64,000 bases of DNA, from contig JASEGB010000003.1 of assembly GCA_030018275.1 (NCBI GenBank), positions 73,600 to 137,599 of the forward strand, written 5' to 3'. The position numbers and the translations under genes are program-made. The DNA is from Actinomycetota bacterium (GTDB lineage Bacteria; Actinomycetota; Aquicultoria; Subteraquimicrobiales; Subteraquimicrobiaceae). Below the pieces are notes generated by a model. The model was not told where the DNA came from. It saw nothing but the letters and a program-made list of their open reading frames with translations, and did not search any database. Shown here piece after piece: positions 1-9,349 of this stretch; within the stretch, counting starts at the first letter, position 1; each line of letters begins with the position of its first letter.

Positions 1-1
1 T

Positions 2-259
2 AAAACTGGCGAGGTGCTGATGCTTGCCTATATGAATGAAGAATCCCTCAAGAAGACTTTGGAGAGTGGCGAGACCTGGTTTTGGAGCCGCTCCCGCCGG
101 GAGTTATGGCATAAAGGGGAAAGTTCGGGAAATATCCAGAGAGTAAAGGAAATCCGCTACGATTGTGATGAGGATACATTATTGGTTTTGGTGGAGCAAA
201 TCGGAGTCGCCTGCCACACCGGCAATAGAACCTGCTTTTACCGAACCCTCAAGAAATAA
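2..259 (+). CDS. hisI: Phosphoribosyl-AMP cyclohydrolase, 3' part
   Basis: Catalyses hydrolytic opening of the adenine ring of phosphoribosyl-AMP in cytosolic histidine biosynthesis. The reading frame is already open at the window edge, so the N-terminus lies outside. Visible family landmarks are the LAYMNEESL segment, the [13 protein letters not shown] block that binds the phosphoribosyl group, and the metal-binding region YDCDEDTLL followed by [12 protein letters not shown]. The cysteines in the last two segments fit the zinc site of HisI. The protein stops right after the catalytic domain, so there is no fused HisE domain. It is presumably the last gene of a his operon lying upstream. Confidence 0.93.
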   Translation, partial: KTGEVLMLAYMNEESLKKTLESGETWFWSRSRRELWHKGESSGNIQRVKEIRYDCDEDTLLVLVEQIGVACHTGNRTCFYRTLKK

Positions 260-312
260 GCTGCAATCTCAGCTATATAAATTGAGATGGCCTTAAGGCT
301 GGAAGGAAGTGA

Positions 313-1008
313 GAACCGATTGCTCTCAACCTCTCTCGGGGTTGTGGCAACCCCACCGGCTTCGCGAACCTTCAGCCCGGTGACGTGGTTGTGGATTTCG
401 GCTGTGGAGGCGGAATCGACGTTATTCTGTCTGCTCACAAGATCGGCTCACAAGGTAGAGTGGTCGGAATAGATTTCGCGCGTCAAATGATCGAGCGGGC
501 AAAGCAGGCTGTGATTGAGGCGGGCTTGCAAGACAGGAACATTGAACTCCGCGTCTCGGCTATGGAGAATACACAGCTTCCAGACAGGTTCGCGGATGTA
601 GTGATCTCCAACTGCGTTATCAACCTGTGCCCCGACAAGGATGCTGTGTATGAGGAAGCCTTACGTATTCTGAGACCCGGTGGGCGGTTCGCCATCTCGG
701 ATATTGTTCTCACAGAGAACATCAATCCTGAGCTGCAAGAGCGCTTTCGGTCAACTTGGGCAGGATGTCTGGGAGGGGCTATTATAGAAGAGGACTACTT
801 GCAGATGGTGAGGCAAGCGGGTTTTGCTGAGATTAAGATTGTAGCGCGTCATACCCTTACCCCTGAAGAACTGGGGGCAATGGCTTGTTGTCCGGGCGAG
901 GAATTCACACCCGCCCCCGCGAAAGAGGATCTTGCTGTCGTGCAAGGGAAAGTGACGAGCATTAAGTTCACGGCAGTCAAGCCATCTCTCAGGCAGGAAA
1001 CGGAATAG
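313..1008 (+). pseudogene. arsM: Arsenite S-adenosylmethyltransferase, N-terminally truncated remnant
   Basis: The frame from an in-frame stop at 310-312 to 1008 reads as the central and C-terminal part of ArsM, which methylates trivalent arsenic with SAM. It opens with SRGCGNPTGFANLQPGD, the segment that precedes the SAM-binding loop in ArsM, then VVVDFGCGGGIDV (motif I). Two of the arsenic-binding cysteines are recognisable, in AGCLGGAI and in MACCPGEEF. The first 60-70 residues, with the N-terminal cysteine, are missing, and there is no ATG before a GTG inside motif I. I read it as a 5'-deleted pseudogene rather than a functional enzyme. It lies between hisI and the trp leader and belongs to neither pathway. 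Confidence 0.75.
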
Positions 1009-1447
1009 AGCCGCCTACCTCTCTGAGCGGTGAAATTGGTTGGGTGTGCGAGTATAGCCGTGAGGTTAGGCCTCATCCGCTGAGAGGGCGGCAGGCGAAC
1101 TTTGTTTAACCCGGAAACGATATGGGAAATTTCGGAACAAATGGTTAGATATTTTTAACCGGTTGTAAAATTAACCGTTAGAGGAAATGATGGAATGGAT
1201 TCACAGATGATAGAATATTACGAGTACATAGAACCAAAGCTCAGGCAAAAGAGAATTACGATAAAATCAGTTGGTTTTATGATTATTTTGCCGGAGTATT
1301 TGAGAAAAAATTCAGAAACATGGCGGTAGAGAGTTAAAGATGTTTTAAGATCTGGTGAAGGCTCGGAGTTCTCAGCATGTCGAAAGAAAATGGAAGGAAT
1401 TTTTCGATGCTTAGCGAATATATATTGCAAAGAATCACGTATTAATG
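1009..1447. other. Non-coding stretch with a methyltransferase fragment
   Basis: No intact gene is visible. About 110 bases from 1230 translate on the plus strand into a segment containing NYDKISWFYDYFAGVFEKKF, which resembles the N-terminus of UbiE-like SAM methyltransferases, and then run into a stop. This is probably a fragment of a lost methyltransferase gene, next to the truncated arsM. The rest is AT-rich with many stops in all frames. Confidence 0.5.
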
Positions 1448-1477
1448 TTAAACTTTATGAAAATTGAAATATATTAT
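1448..1477 (+). promoter_or_regulatory. Candidate housekeeping promoter for the trp operon
   Basis: TTAAAC at 1448-1453 and TATTAT at 1472-1477 are separated by 18 bases and would start transcription close to 1484, just at the beginning of the T-box leader. The fit to a sigma-70-type promoter is moderate and is supported mainly by its position. Confidence 0.45.
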
Positions 1478-1482
1478 AAAGT

Positions 1483-1748
1483 CGGTGATGGGGACTAGTA
1501 GTTTAGAGGGCTTAGCCACAGAGAGTCGGGATTTGCTGAAACCCGGTGCAAGTCTCTAAATGAATGGACCTCTGAGATGCAAACCGAAAATGGTCTTGGT
1601 TGGTGTGGACCAAGACTGTAAGTAGGTTATGACGGAAACTTTCACCGTTAAAAGAAAGAGGGTATTATCTGTACCCGTGGAGTGACCTATAGGTAATTAG
1701 GGTGGCACCGCGAGAAAAGCCTCTCGTCCCTCGATGAGAGGCTTTTTT
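1483..1748 (+). promoter_or_regulatory. T-box leader (tRNA-Trp sensing)
   Basis: A T-box riboswitch that couples trp transcription to uncharged tRNA. The conserved T-box AGGGTGGCACCGCG is at 1699-1712, with the antiterminator region just before it and an overlapping intrinsic terminator after it. The stem I features are in place: a distal loop region around GAGTCGGG and CCCGGTGCAAG near 1530-1555, and the descending strand with the specifier loop. The specifier codon reads TGG at 1565-1567, flanked by AA and ACC as in Trp T-boxes, and matches the operon that follows. Charged tRNA-Trp should favour termination; uncharged tRNA should pair with the UGGCACC bulge and allow read-through. Confidence 0.95.
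1719..1748 (+). terminator. Intrinsic terminator of the T-box
   Basis: GCCTCTC at 1719-1725 pairs with GAGAGGC at 1736-1742 and is followed by six T residues. It competes with the T-box antiterminator and lies about 95 bases before the trpE start. Confidence 0.93.
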
Positions 1749-1842
1749 GTTTAGAATTGTCGCAGTTCGTGGCTCGATGCTCGACCCTAAAGATTTATCC
1801 GAGCGGCGAGCGACGATACTCAGGCGACGAGGGGGAAGAAAT

Positions 1843-3357
1843 ATGTATCGTCCGTGTCGAAGTGAGTTTAAACGTTTGGCAAGGGAGTATAATTTGATAC
1901 CGGTGTATCGGGAGATCGTCGCCGATACGGATACACCCGTTTCGGCTTTTAAGAAGCTGGGTGAGAGCACCAACGCTTTTCTTTTGGAGAGCGTTGAGGG
2001 CGGAGAAAGGCTTGGGCGTTATTCCTTTTTGGGTAATAATCCTTACCTCATTATCACCTGCGACGATGGTAACTTGCAGATCATGCAGGGACAAAAGTTG
2101 ACAAAAATATCGAATATTCACGATCCCCTGAAGATCATTGAAGAGATATTCTCCCAATATCGCCCCGCCCAAATGGAGGAGCCCCCACCGTTTTATGGTG
2201 GAGCCGTGGGCTATCTGGGCTATGATGTCATCCGATACTTCGAAGATATTCCCAGGACCACTCAGGATGATTTACACCTCCCCGAAATGATCTTTGTCTT
2301 CACGGATACCATTCTCATCTTTGATCATCTAAAGCACAAAATTAAGGTGGTAGCCAACGCCCATATCGATGGCGAAGCCGATGAGGCTTACGATCAAGCC
2401 ATTTGTAAAGTCGAAGATCTAATCGAAAGGCTAAAACAACCCGTTGTTCATACTCCCCTTCGGGAATACTCCTATCTCTCAGCAGGTATCCCCCATCCTC
2501 ACCTGGGATCTAACATGTCAAAGGAGGATTTCATCGAAGCCGTGAGTGAGGCAAAGGGATATATTAGAGCTGGAGATATTCTTCAAGTCGTATTATCGCA
2601 GAGATTCTCCACCGAGATTAAGGCTGATCCCTTTGATATTTATCGGGCGTTAAGGATGATAAATCCATCACCCTACATGTATTACTTGAAATTTGGAGAT
2701 TTAAAGCTCATTGGCTCATCCCCTGAGCCCTTGGTGAAGGTCCAAGGCTCCTATGCAATTACCCGTCCCATCGCGGGCACTCGCCCCCGTGGGGAAACGG
2801 ATGAGGAGGATAGAAAACTCGAGACCGAACTGTTGAGCGACGAAAAGGAACGGGCTGAACACATCATGCTCGTGGATCTGGGTCGGAATGATTTGGGCAG
2901 GATATGCAAGCCGGGCAGTGTGAAGGTGGAAGAACTGATGTTCATCGAAAGATATTCCCATGTAATGCACATCGTCTCCACCGTCGGTGGAACTTTGAGG
3001 AAAGATAAAAATGCCTTCGACGTTTTAAGAGCGGCTTTCCCCGCGGGAACCGTCACGGGTGCTCCCAAAATAAGGGCTATGGAAATCATCGATGAGCTTG
3101 AACCGACTTTGAGGGGTCCGTATGCGGGAGCTGTAGGATACTTCAGTTATTCTGGAAATTTGGATTCGTGCATAACTATAAGGACGATCATTGTTGTGGG
3201 AAATAAAGCATATGTACAAGCTGGAGCGGGGATCGTTTACGATTCTGTCCCCGAGAGGGAATTTCAGGAATCCGTGAATAAAGCTCAGGCACTCCTTTCA
3301 GCGGTTCATATGGCGGAGAATAGTTTGGGAGCTACAAATGATACTAATGATAGATAA
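1843..3357 (+). CDS. trpE: Anthranilate synthase component I
   Basis: Converts chorismate to anthranilate, with TrpG supplying ammonia from glutamine; first committed step of tryptophan synthesis. The start at 1843 is chosen because it follows a GGGGGAAG ribosome-binding site; an upstream in-frame TTG lies inside the terminator hairpin. The protein has about 504 residues, the usual length. The N-terminal LLES motif of the tryptophan feedback site is present (FLLESVEGG), so feedback inhibition is expected. The C-terminal chorismate-binding domain shows PEPLVKV, RPIAGTRPRG, DLGRNDLGR and a GAPKIRAMEI block typical of the family. It overlaps trpG by 20 bases, which suggests translational coupling. 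Confidence 0.96.
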   Translation: MYRPCRSEFKRLAREYNLIPVYREIVADTDTPVSAFKKLGESTNAFLLESVEGGERLGRYSFLGNNPYLIITCDDGNLQIMQGQKLTKISNIHDPLKIIEEIFSQYRPAQMEEPPPFYGGAVGYLGYDVIRYFEDIPRTTQDDLHLPEMIFVFTDTILIFDHLKHKIKVVANAHIDGEADEAYDQAICKVEDLIERLKQPVVHTPLREYSYLSAGIPHPHLGSNMSKEDFIEAVSEAKGYIRAGDILQVVLSQRFSTEIKADPFDIYRALRMINPSPYMYYLKFGDLKLIGSSPEPLVKVQGSYAITRPIAGTRPRGETDEEDRKLETELLSDEKERAEHIMLVDLGRNDLGRICKPGSVKVEELMFIERYSHVMHIVSTVGGTLRKDKNAFDVLRAAFPAGTVTGAPKIRAMEIIDELEPTLRGPYAGAVGYFSYSGNLDSCITIRTIIVVGNKAYVQAGAGIVYDSVPEREFQESVNKAQALLSAVHMAENSLGATNDTNDR

Positions 3358-3904
3358 CTATGACTCATTTACATATAATCTGGTTCAATACTTGGGGGAG
3401 CTTGGGGCGGACCTCCGTGTTTTCCGCAATGATAAAATCTCCGTCTCTGAGATTGAAAAATTAAACCCCACACACATCGTGATCTCCCCAGGTCCATGTA
3501 CCCCAAATGAGGCAGGCATTTCCATGAATGTGGTGAAATATTTTGCTGGGAAAATTCCCATCTTGGGGGTTTGTTTGGGACATCAATCCATTGCTCAGGT
3601 ATTTGGGGGAAGGATTATCCGCGCTCCAGTTCCAGTTCACGGGAAAACTTCCCTAATTTATCACGATGGAAAGACCATATACCGAGAAATCGAAAATCCC
3701 TTCGTTGCTACCAGATATCATTCCCTGATAGTGGAAAGAGTTACCCTCCCCGATTGTTTTGAGATATCTGCGGAGACGAAGGATCGGATCATCATGGGAA
3801 TTAGACACAAGAAGTCTCCAATCGAGGGGGTACAGTTCCACCCAGAGTCCATTTTGACGGCGGAGGGTAAGAAAATTTTGAAGAATTTTTTGGACATTGG
3901 TTGA
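3338..3904 (+). CDS. trpG: Anthranilate synthase component II, glutamine amidotransferase
   Basis: Class I glutamine amidotransferase of 188 residues that releases ammonia from glutamine for TrpE. The nucleophile cysteine is in GVCLGHQ, and the catalytic His and Glu are in GVQFHPES. The oxyanion region SPGPCTPNEAG is also present. It lies in the trp operon and overlaps trpE. The same subunit may also serve aminodeoxychorismate synthase (as PabA), because no separate pabA is seen in the window. Confidence 0.95.
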   Translation: MILMIDNYDSFTYNLVQYLGELGADLRVFRNDKISVSEIEKLNPTHIVISPGPCTPNEAGISMNVVKYFAGKIPILGVCLGHQSIAQVFGGRIIRAPVPVHGKTSLIYHDGKTIYREIENPFVATRYHSLIVERVTLPDCFEISAETKDRIIMGIRHKKSPIEGVQFHPESILTAEGKKILKNFLDIG

Positions 3905-4022
3905 AAGGGTCCCGGTTAAAGTTCTGGGTTCTAGGTTCAAGGTTCTGGGTCAAGAGTCAGGGGTCGAGGGACGAGGGTCAATGAACGGTGAATGGTCAAC
4001 GGTGAACGAATTAAGGTTAAAG
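3905..4022. repeat. Short-period degenerate repeats between trpG and trpD
   Basis: The spacer is built of near-repeated words: GGTTCTGGGTTC, AGGTTCAAGGTTC, then GGGTCGAGGGACGAGGGTC and AACGGTGAATGGTCAACGG. The period is about 7-9 bases and the unit drifts along the spacer. There is no gene in it. Confidence 0.7.
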
Positions 4023-4040
4023 GGAGAGGAGGTGTAACTT

Positions 4041-5057
4041 GTGATCGTTGAGGCCATTAGAAAAGTAGTTGAGCAAAAGGATTTAACCTCGGAGGAGGCA
4101 GCATCGGTGATGGAGGAGATAATGAGCGGTAAGGCAACCGAAGCTCAAATTGCCTCCTTCCTCACCGCTCTTCGGATGAAGGGAGAGACCGTCGACGAGA
4201 TCTCAGAATTTGCCAAGGTGATGAGGGCTCATGCCATTCGGATCAGTCCAAAAGTGGCGGATTTGGCGGATACTTGCGGGACGGGGGGAGATGTTTCACA
4301 TACCTTTAACATCTCCACGGTCACTGCCTTTGTGGCTTCGGGAGCCGGTGTACACATCGCCAAGCATGGAAATCGTTCCGTTTCCAGTCGCTGTGGGAGC
4401 GCGGATGTTCTAGAGGCTCTCGGTGTAAAGATCGATTTGTCTCCCAAGGTGGTCGAAGCTTGTATCGATGAGGTTGGGATAGGTTTTTTGTTTGCCCCCC
4501 TGCTTCATCCGGCGATGAAATACGCCACTCCCGTCAGACGAAATATCGGTATTAGAACGGTCTTTAATATCCTGGGTCCCCTCACCAATCCCGCCTTTGC
4601 TTCGGCTCAGATTTTAGGGGTTTATGATCCCTCCCTCGCTCCTATGCTGGCTAAGGTACTCGGAAATTTGGGGGTAACGCATGCCCTCGTAGTTCACGGT
4701 GACGGGCTGGATGAGTTAACCAATACCGGCGAGAGTTGCATCTCAGAGCTCGTAGATGGAAAGGTAAAGAATTACAGGATAACCCCCGAGCAATTCGATT
4801 TGCCCAGGGTAAAAGTCGATGACCTCAGGGGCGGAACCGTTAAGCAAAATGCTCAAATTATGAGAAGCATCTTATCGGGTGAAAGAGGACCCCGAAGGGA
4901 CATCGTGCTTCTAAATGCTGCGGCGGCTTTGGTTGCAGCGGACAAGGCTAAAGATCTTGGGAAGGGTTTGAAACTCGCCGCTGAATCAATCGATAGCGGA
5001 GCGGCTCTCGAAAAACTCGAAAAACTCATGGAATTCACCAACAAAATGAAGGGATGA
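4041..5057 (+). CDS. trpD: Anthranilate phosphoribosyltransferase
   Basis: Transfers phosphoribosyl from PRPP to anthranilate. The GTG start at 4041 follows GAGAGGAGGTG. The 338-residue protein has the GTGGD loop (ADTCGTGGDVSHTFN) that binds pyrophosphate, KHGNRSVSSRCGSAD for the substrate tunnel, and the DExxTxTG-like segment DELTNTGES. Length and motif order are standard. The operon seems to continue across the 136-base repetitive spacer from trpG, as the strand and pathway are the same. Confidence 0.95.
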   Translation: MIVEAIRKVVEQKDLTSEEAASVMEEIMSGKATEAQIASFLTALRMKGETVDEISEFAKVMRAHAIRISPKVADLADTCGTGGDVSHTFNISTVTAFVASGAGVHIAKHGNRSVSSRCGSADVLEALGVKIDLSPKVVEACIDEVGIGFLFAPLLHPAMKYATPVRRNIGIRTVFNILGPLTNPAFASAQILGVYDPSLAPMLAKVLGNLGVTHALVVHGDGLDELTNTGESCISELVDGKVKNYRITPEQFDLPRVKVDDLRGGTVKQNAQIMRSILSGERGPRRDIVLLNAAAALVAADKAKDLGKGLKLAAESIDSGAALEKLEKLMEFTNKMKG

Positions 5058-5079
5058 GGGACTTATTTGGTGTGCTGTT

Positions 5080-5859
5080 ATGATTCTAAACGAGATAATT
5101 AGGGATAAGAGATGTGAGATAGAACAGAGAAAAAAGAATATAGGTCTTGAGACCTTACGGGAGCGGATATCTTCCTTGCCTCCTACGAGGGATTTTAAGG
5201 CCGCTCTTAAGAAACCGGGTCTAAGTTTCATCGCGGAGGTGAAAAGGGCATCTCCATCGGCTGGTGTAATTAGAGAAGATTTCAATCCGGCGGGAATTGC
5301 TCGGGTTTGCGAGGGAAATGGTGCCGCTGCCATCTCTGTGCTAACCGATCGACATTTCCAGGGAAGCTTGCAACATCTGAAAGATATAAGGGCTGAAACG
5401 TCGATTCCCATCCTACGTAAGGATTTCATCATAGATGAATTCCAGGTTTATGAGTCTAGAGCGAGCGGTGCCGACGCCATACTTTTGATCGCGAATATCC
5501 TTTCAATTGAGGAGATATCAAAGCTTCTCTCGCTCGCTCGAAAACTGGATTTGGATGTTATTGTGGAGGTCCACAATCGCCAGGAGTTAAAGAAGGTATT
5601 AAAGACAAACGTGGAAATTATTGGTATAAATAATAGAAACCTCAGCGATTTCAAGGTTGATATTTCGGTCACTCCAAAGCTCATTGGGTTTATCCCCAAG
5701 AACAAGATCGTTGTGAGTGAAAGCGGTATCCATACGGCACAAGACGTTGAGTTTTTGAAGGAGGTGGGGGTTAATGCAATTTTAGTTGGAGAAGCGCTCA
5801 TGAGAAGCGATGATATTGCGGTGAAGATTAGAGAATTATTGGGCAGCCAAGATCGATGA
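5080..5859 (+). CDS. trpC: Indole-3-glycerol phosphate synthase
   Basis: Closes the pyrrole ring of indole-3-glycerol phosphate. A (beta/alpha)8 barrel of 259 residues with the family blocks FIAEVKRASPSAGVI (catalytic Lys), LTDRHFQGS, ILRKDFIIDEFQVYE (catalytic Lys), IGINNRNL and VVSESGI. It is not fused to TrpF. The gap to trpD is 22 bases, so the two are almost certainly co-transcribed. Confidence 0.96.
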   Translation: MILNEIIRDKRCEIEQRKKNIGLETLRERISSLPPTRDFKAALKKPGLSFIAEVKRASPSAGVIREDFNPAGIARVCEGNGAAAISVLTDRHFQGSLQHLKDIRAETSIPILRKDFIIDEFQVYESRASGADAILLIANILSIEEISKLLSLARKLDLDVIVEVHNRQELKKVLKTNVEIIGINNRNLSDFKVDISVTPKLIGFIPKNKIVVSESGIHTAQDVEFLKEVGVNAILVGEALMRSDDIAVKIRELLGSQDR

Positions 5860-5956
5860 GCGATGTTCGAGTAGTGGTTAGCGTTGAAGAAAATAATAAT
5901 TAAACTGCTAATCCCTTATCGCTGATCGAAAATCATCAAAAGGGGGGAATAAGTAG

Positions 5957-7309
5957 ATGGAAGAAACGAAAATCATTTTGAGTGAAAGAGAGATGCCCAC
6001 AGCATGGTACAATATCTTACCGGATTTACCAAAGCCATTAGAGCCATATTTGAATCCGCAGACGAAGGAACCATCGGGTCTTGCTCTCCCACCACCCCTG
6101 TTTGCTGCGGAACTTAGTAAGCAGGAGTCGAGCACGGAGCGCTGGATAGATATACCTGGAAAAGTAATAGACATCTACAGATTGTATCGTCCAACACCTC
6201 TCTTTAGAGCGAAGAGACTAGAGGCGGCACTAGATACCCCAGCCAAGATCTATTACAAGTATGAGGGTTGGAGTCCACCGGGAAGTCACAAGCCTAACAC
6301 TGCTATTGCCCAAGCATACTATGCCAAGGAACAGGGTGTGAAGCGTTTGACCACTGAAACCGGAGCTGGACAATGGGGTAGTGCTTTAACCATGGCTTGC
6401 AGGTTGATGGATCTGGATTGCACGGTTTACATGGTCAAAGTGAGTTACCACCAGAAACCCTACCGCAGAGTTCTCATGGAGACCTGGGGAGCTCAAGTGA
6501 TTCCTAGTCCCAGTGAGAAAACTCAATGTGGGCAAGAGATACTGGCGAAGGACCCAGAGTGTCCCGGTAGTTTGGGAATAGCCATAAGCGAGGCGGTAGA
6601 AGACGCGGGCACTCACGATGATGCCTTGTATTCGCTGGGGAGCGTATTGAATCACGTTCTGCTTCACCAAACCATAATAGGGTTGGAATGCAAAAAACAA
6701 TTTGAAAAAATAGATGAATATCCGGATGTCATCTTCGGTTGCATCGGCGGTGGCAGTAGCCTGGGTGGAATTTGCCTACCCTTCGTAAAAGACAAGCTGG
6801 AGGGAAAGAAGGTAAGAGTAGTAGCTGTTGAACCCACCGCCTGTCCAACGCTCACGAAGGGTATTTACGCCTACGACTATGGCGATACGGCACACCTGGC
6901 CCCCATAGCGAAGATGTACACATTGGGTCACACCTTCGTTCCGCCTCCCATACATGCCGGTGGACTTCGCTACCATGGTGATTCGCCGCTTATGTGCGCA
7001 CTTTATGATCAAGGTATAATAGAAGCTCAAGCCCATCACCAGAATCCGGTATTTGAGGCAGCGGTTACCTTTGCCCAAGCCGAGGGGATAGTTCCCGCTC
7101 CCGAGACTGCTCATGCAGTCAAAGCAGCCATCGATGAAGCAATTAAGTGCAAGAAGAGTGGTGAGTCGGAGAATATCCTCATTAACTTCACGGGTCATGG
7201 GTATTTCGACCTCGCCGCTTATGATGATTATCTTGCAGGCAAGTTAGCGGACTACGAGTATCCAAGGGAAAAGATAGAGGAGGCTCTGGCGCATTTACCT
7301 AAAATCTAA
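5957..7309 (+). CDS. trpB2: TrpB2-type tryptophan synthase beta-like enzyme
   Basis: PLP enzyme of about 450 residues, about 50 longer than the classical TrpB encoded further on. It belongs to the TrpB2 group, typical of archaea and some bacteria, which generally does not depend on TrpA. The PLP lysine lies in [10 protein letters not shown], followed by [12 protein letters not shown]; the phosphate-binding glycine loop is [10 protein letters not shown]. The N-terminal extension includes [19 protein letters not shown], characteristic of TrpB2. It is preceded by AAAAGGGGGGAATAAG. Likely role: condensation of free indole or another indole-like acceptor with serine or phosphoserine. A second trpB in the same operon (8147-9349) makes indole salvage plausible. 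Confidence 0.9.
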   Translation: MEETKIILSEREMPTAWYNILPDLPKPLEPYLNPQTKEPSGLALPPPLFAAELSKQESSTERWIDIPGKVIDIYRLYRPTPLFRAKRLEAALDTPAKIYYKYEGWSPPGSHKPNTAIAQAYYAKEQGVKRLTTETGAGQWGSALTMACRLMDLDCTVYMVKVSYHQKPYRRVLMETWGAQVIPSPSEKTQCGQEILAKDPECPGSLGIAISEAVEDAGTHDDALYSLGSVLNHVLLHQTIIGLECKKQFEKIDEYPDVIFGCIGGGSSLGGICLPFVKDKLEGKKVRVVAVEPTACPTLTKGIYAYDYGDTAHLAPIAKMYTLGHTFVPPPIHAGGLRYHGDSPLMCALYDQGIIEAQAHHQNPVFEAAVTFAQAEGIVPAPETAHAVKAAIDEAIKCKKSGESENILINFTGHGYFDLAAYDDYLAGKLADYEYPREKIEEALAHLPKI

Positions 7310-7475
7310 AACAAAGTGAGGAAGTGAAGGAGTGAATAGTGAGTGAAGTTAAAGAGCAAAATCCGTCGAACGTCGAACGACGAATGAATAAATAAATTAA
7401 GCGTTCGACATACGACATTTATCGTTCAGCAAGGGGAATCACTTCTCACTTGAATCACTCGAATCACTTTTATCC
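7310..7475. repeat. Repetitive spacer between trpB2 and trpF
   Basis: Two word families are visible: AGTGAGGAAGTGAAGGAGTGAATAGTGAG and GTCGAACGTCGAACGACG. A third, CACTTGAATCACTCGAATCAC, precedes trpF. No gene is present. Confidence 0.65.
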
Positions 7476-8105
7476 ATGGTTAGAGTTAAAATATGTGGTA
7501 TAACCAATTTAGAAGATGCGCTCCTGGTGGTGAAACTGGGAGCGGATGCTTTAGGTTTCGTTTTTGCCGAAAGCCCGCGATGCATTGAGCCTCAAGTGGC
7601 TGCTGAAATCATAAAAGCCATTCCTCCCTTTGTGAGTAGGGTGGGAATTTTTGTCGACGAAGATGAAACCTGGGTTAAAACGGTTGCTACCATATGCGGC
7701 TTAGATATCCTACAATTTCATGGAAGTGAGTCGGCGAGTTATTGCATGCAGTTTGAACGGAAGATAATCAAAGCCTTTCGAATTAAGCAATTCTCTGATT
7801 TGGATATATTTCCGGGGTACAGAGCAGTGGATGCCTTCCTTTTGGATACCTTCGTTGAAGGGAGATGTGGGGGAACGGGTAAGACATTCGATTGGAGGAT
7901 TGCTAGGAAGGCAAAGGAATTTGGAAAGCCGATCATCCTTTCCGGAGGACTTAATCCCGATAACGTTGCTGAAGCGATTCGATTGGTTAAACCTTATGCC
8001 GTCGATGTCAGCAGTGGTGTAGAGAAGGAACCGGGCAAAAAGGACCCCGATAAATTAAGAGCATTCTTTGAAAATGTCCGTAGTTGGGAGTCTCTTAGTA
8101 AGTAG
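7476..8105 (+). CDS. trpF: Phosphoribosylanthranilate isomerase
   Basis: Amadori rearrangement of phosphoribosylanthranilate to CdRP. A TIM barrel of 209 residues: it starts [16 protein letters not shown] with the catalytic cysteine in KICGI, and has [17 protein letters not shown], the catalytic Asp region [29 protein letters not shown] and [15 protein letters not shown] shine-dalgarno sequence is not obvious before the ATG. The gene lies between the two trpB paralogues. Confidence 0.95.
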   Translation: MVRVKICGITNLEDALLVVKLGADALGFVFAESPRCIEPQVAAEIIKAIPPFVSRVGIFVDEDETWVKTVATICGLDILQFHGSESASYCMQFERKIIKAFRIKQFSDLDIFPGYRAVDAFLLDTFVEGRCGGTGKTFDWRIARKAKEFGKPIILSGGLNPDNVAEAIRLVKPYAVDVSSGVEKEPGKKDPDKLRAFFENVRSWESLSK

Positions 8106-8146
8106 TCGGTAGTGTAATACCAACTTTAACAGGGAGATGGTTTGAA

Positions 8147-9349
8147 TTGTTGCCGGACAGAACTGGTCATTTCGGCGAGTTTGGGGGGAAATTTGTTCCA
8201 GAGACATTGATGACTGCCCTCGCTGAGCTGGAGGAAGCTTACAACAAATATAAAGAGGATGAAGATTTTCAGCGAGAGCTTGACTACTATTTAAAAGAGT
8301 ATGCAGGACGTCCCACACCCTTATATTTCGCCGAGAGACTGAGTCAACGCTTTGGAGGAGCCAAAATTTATTTAAAGCGGGAGGATCTATGCCACACCGG
8401 TGCACATAAAATTAACAACACTATCGGGCAGGTCCTCTTGGCTAGGAGGATGGGTAAGACCAGAATCATTGCCGAAACTGGAGCAGGTCAACACGGTGTT
8501 GCCACCGCGACCGCCGCTGCAATGTTTGGAATTCCCTGCCAGGTGTATATGGGCGAAGAGGATGTCAAGAGACAATCCCTCAATGTTTTCAGAATGAAAT
8601 TACTTGGTGCGGAGGTGATTCCGGTCTCAAGCGGTAGCAAGACCTTAAAGGATGCCATCAATGAAGCCATCAGGGATTGGGTAACCAATGTTGAGACCAC
8701 CCACTATGTTATAGGCTCCGTTGTCGGTCCCCATCCCTATCCAATGATGGTTCGCGATTTCCAAACCGTGATTGGCATGGAAACTAAGGAACAGATATTG
8801 GAGAAGGAAGGGCGCCTTCCGGATTATATAGTTGCCTGTGTTGGTGGAGGCAGTAACTCCATAGGCATCTTCTATCCCTTTCTTGAGACCAGGGTCAAAT
8901 TGATCGGAGTGGAAGCGGCTGGGCGGGGACTCAAAACCCGGAGGCACGGTGCATCTCTTTGCGAGGGGACGAAGGGTATACTCCACGGCTCCTTAAGCTA
9001 TGTACTTCAAGACCAATATGGACAAATCAGACCGGCTCATTCTATCTCCGCTGGGTTGGATTATCCGGGGGTGGGACCAGAACACAGCTATCTGAAGAAA
9101 AAAGGTCTTGCTACCTACACTGCTATTACGGATAAAGAGGCGTTAGAAGCATTTCAACTTCTCTCGGAAACCGAAGGTATTCTCCCCGCCTTAGAACCAG
9201 CCCATGCCATCGCCTATCTTAAACAACTCGCCCCAAATCTATCCAAGGATGAGATAATTGTGGTGAATCTCTCGGGTAGAGGCGACAAAGATGTCCAAGT
9301 GGTTGCTCAGGCATTGGGAGTCGAAGTACAAGTGAATTCTCATGAGTAG
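8147..9349 (+). CDS. trpB: Tryptophan synthase beta chain (TrpB1)
   Basis: PLP-dependent condensation of indole with serine. The TTG start at 8147 follows AGGGAGATGG. The classical 400-residue Trp[15 protein letters not shown], the PLP lysine in [15 protein letters not shown], the phosphate loop GGGSNSIG and the C-terminal LSGRGDKD. Its 3' end overlaps trpA by 8 bases, the usual arrangement for the TrpA-TrpB channelling complex, so this paralogue, not the TrpB2 upstream, should be the TrpA partner. Confidence 0.96.
   Translation: MLPDRTGHFGEFGGKFVPETLMTALAELEEAYNKYKEDEDFQRELDYYLKEYAGRPTPLYFAERLSQRFGGAKIYLKREDLCHTGAHKINNTIGQVLLARRMGKTRIIAETGAGQHGVATATAAAMFGIPCQVYMGEEDVKRQSLNVFRMKLLGAEVIPVSSGSKTLKDAINEAIRDWVTNVETTHYVIGSVVGPHPYPMMVRDFQTVIGMETKEQILEKEGRLPDYIVACVGGGSNSIGIFYPFLETRVKLIGVEAAGRGLKTRRHGASLCEGTKGILHGSLSYVLQDQYGQIRPAHSISAGLDYPGVGPEHSYLKKKGLATYTAITDKEALEAFQLLSETEGILPALEPAHAIAYLKQLAPNLSKDEIIVVNLSGRGDKDVQVVAQALGVEVQVNSHE

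Noticed and set aside
4986-5432. Long antisense open frame opposite trpC
   Set aside because: It lies fully opposite a conserved enzyme gene, has no RBS and no family features; a shadow of the coding strand.
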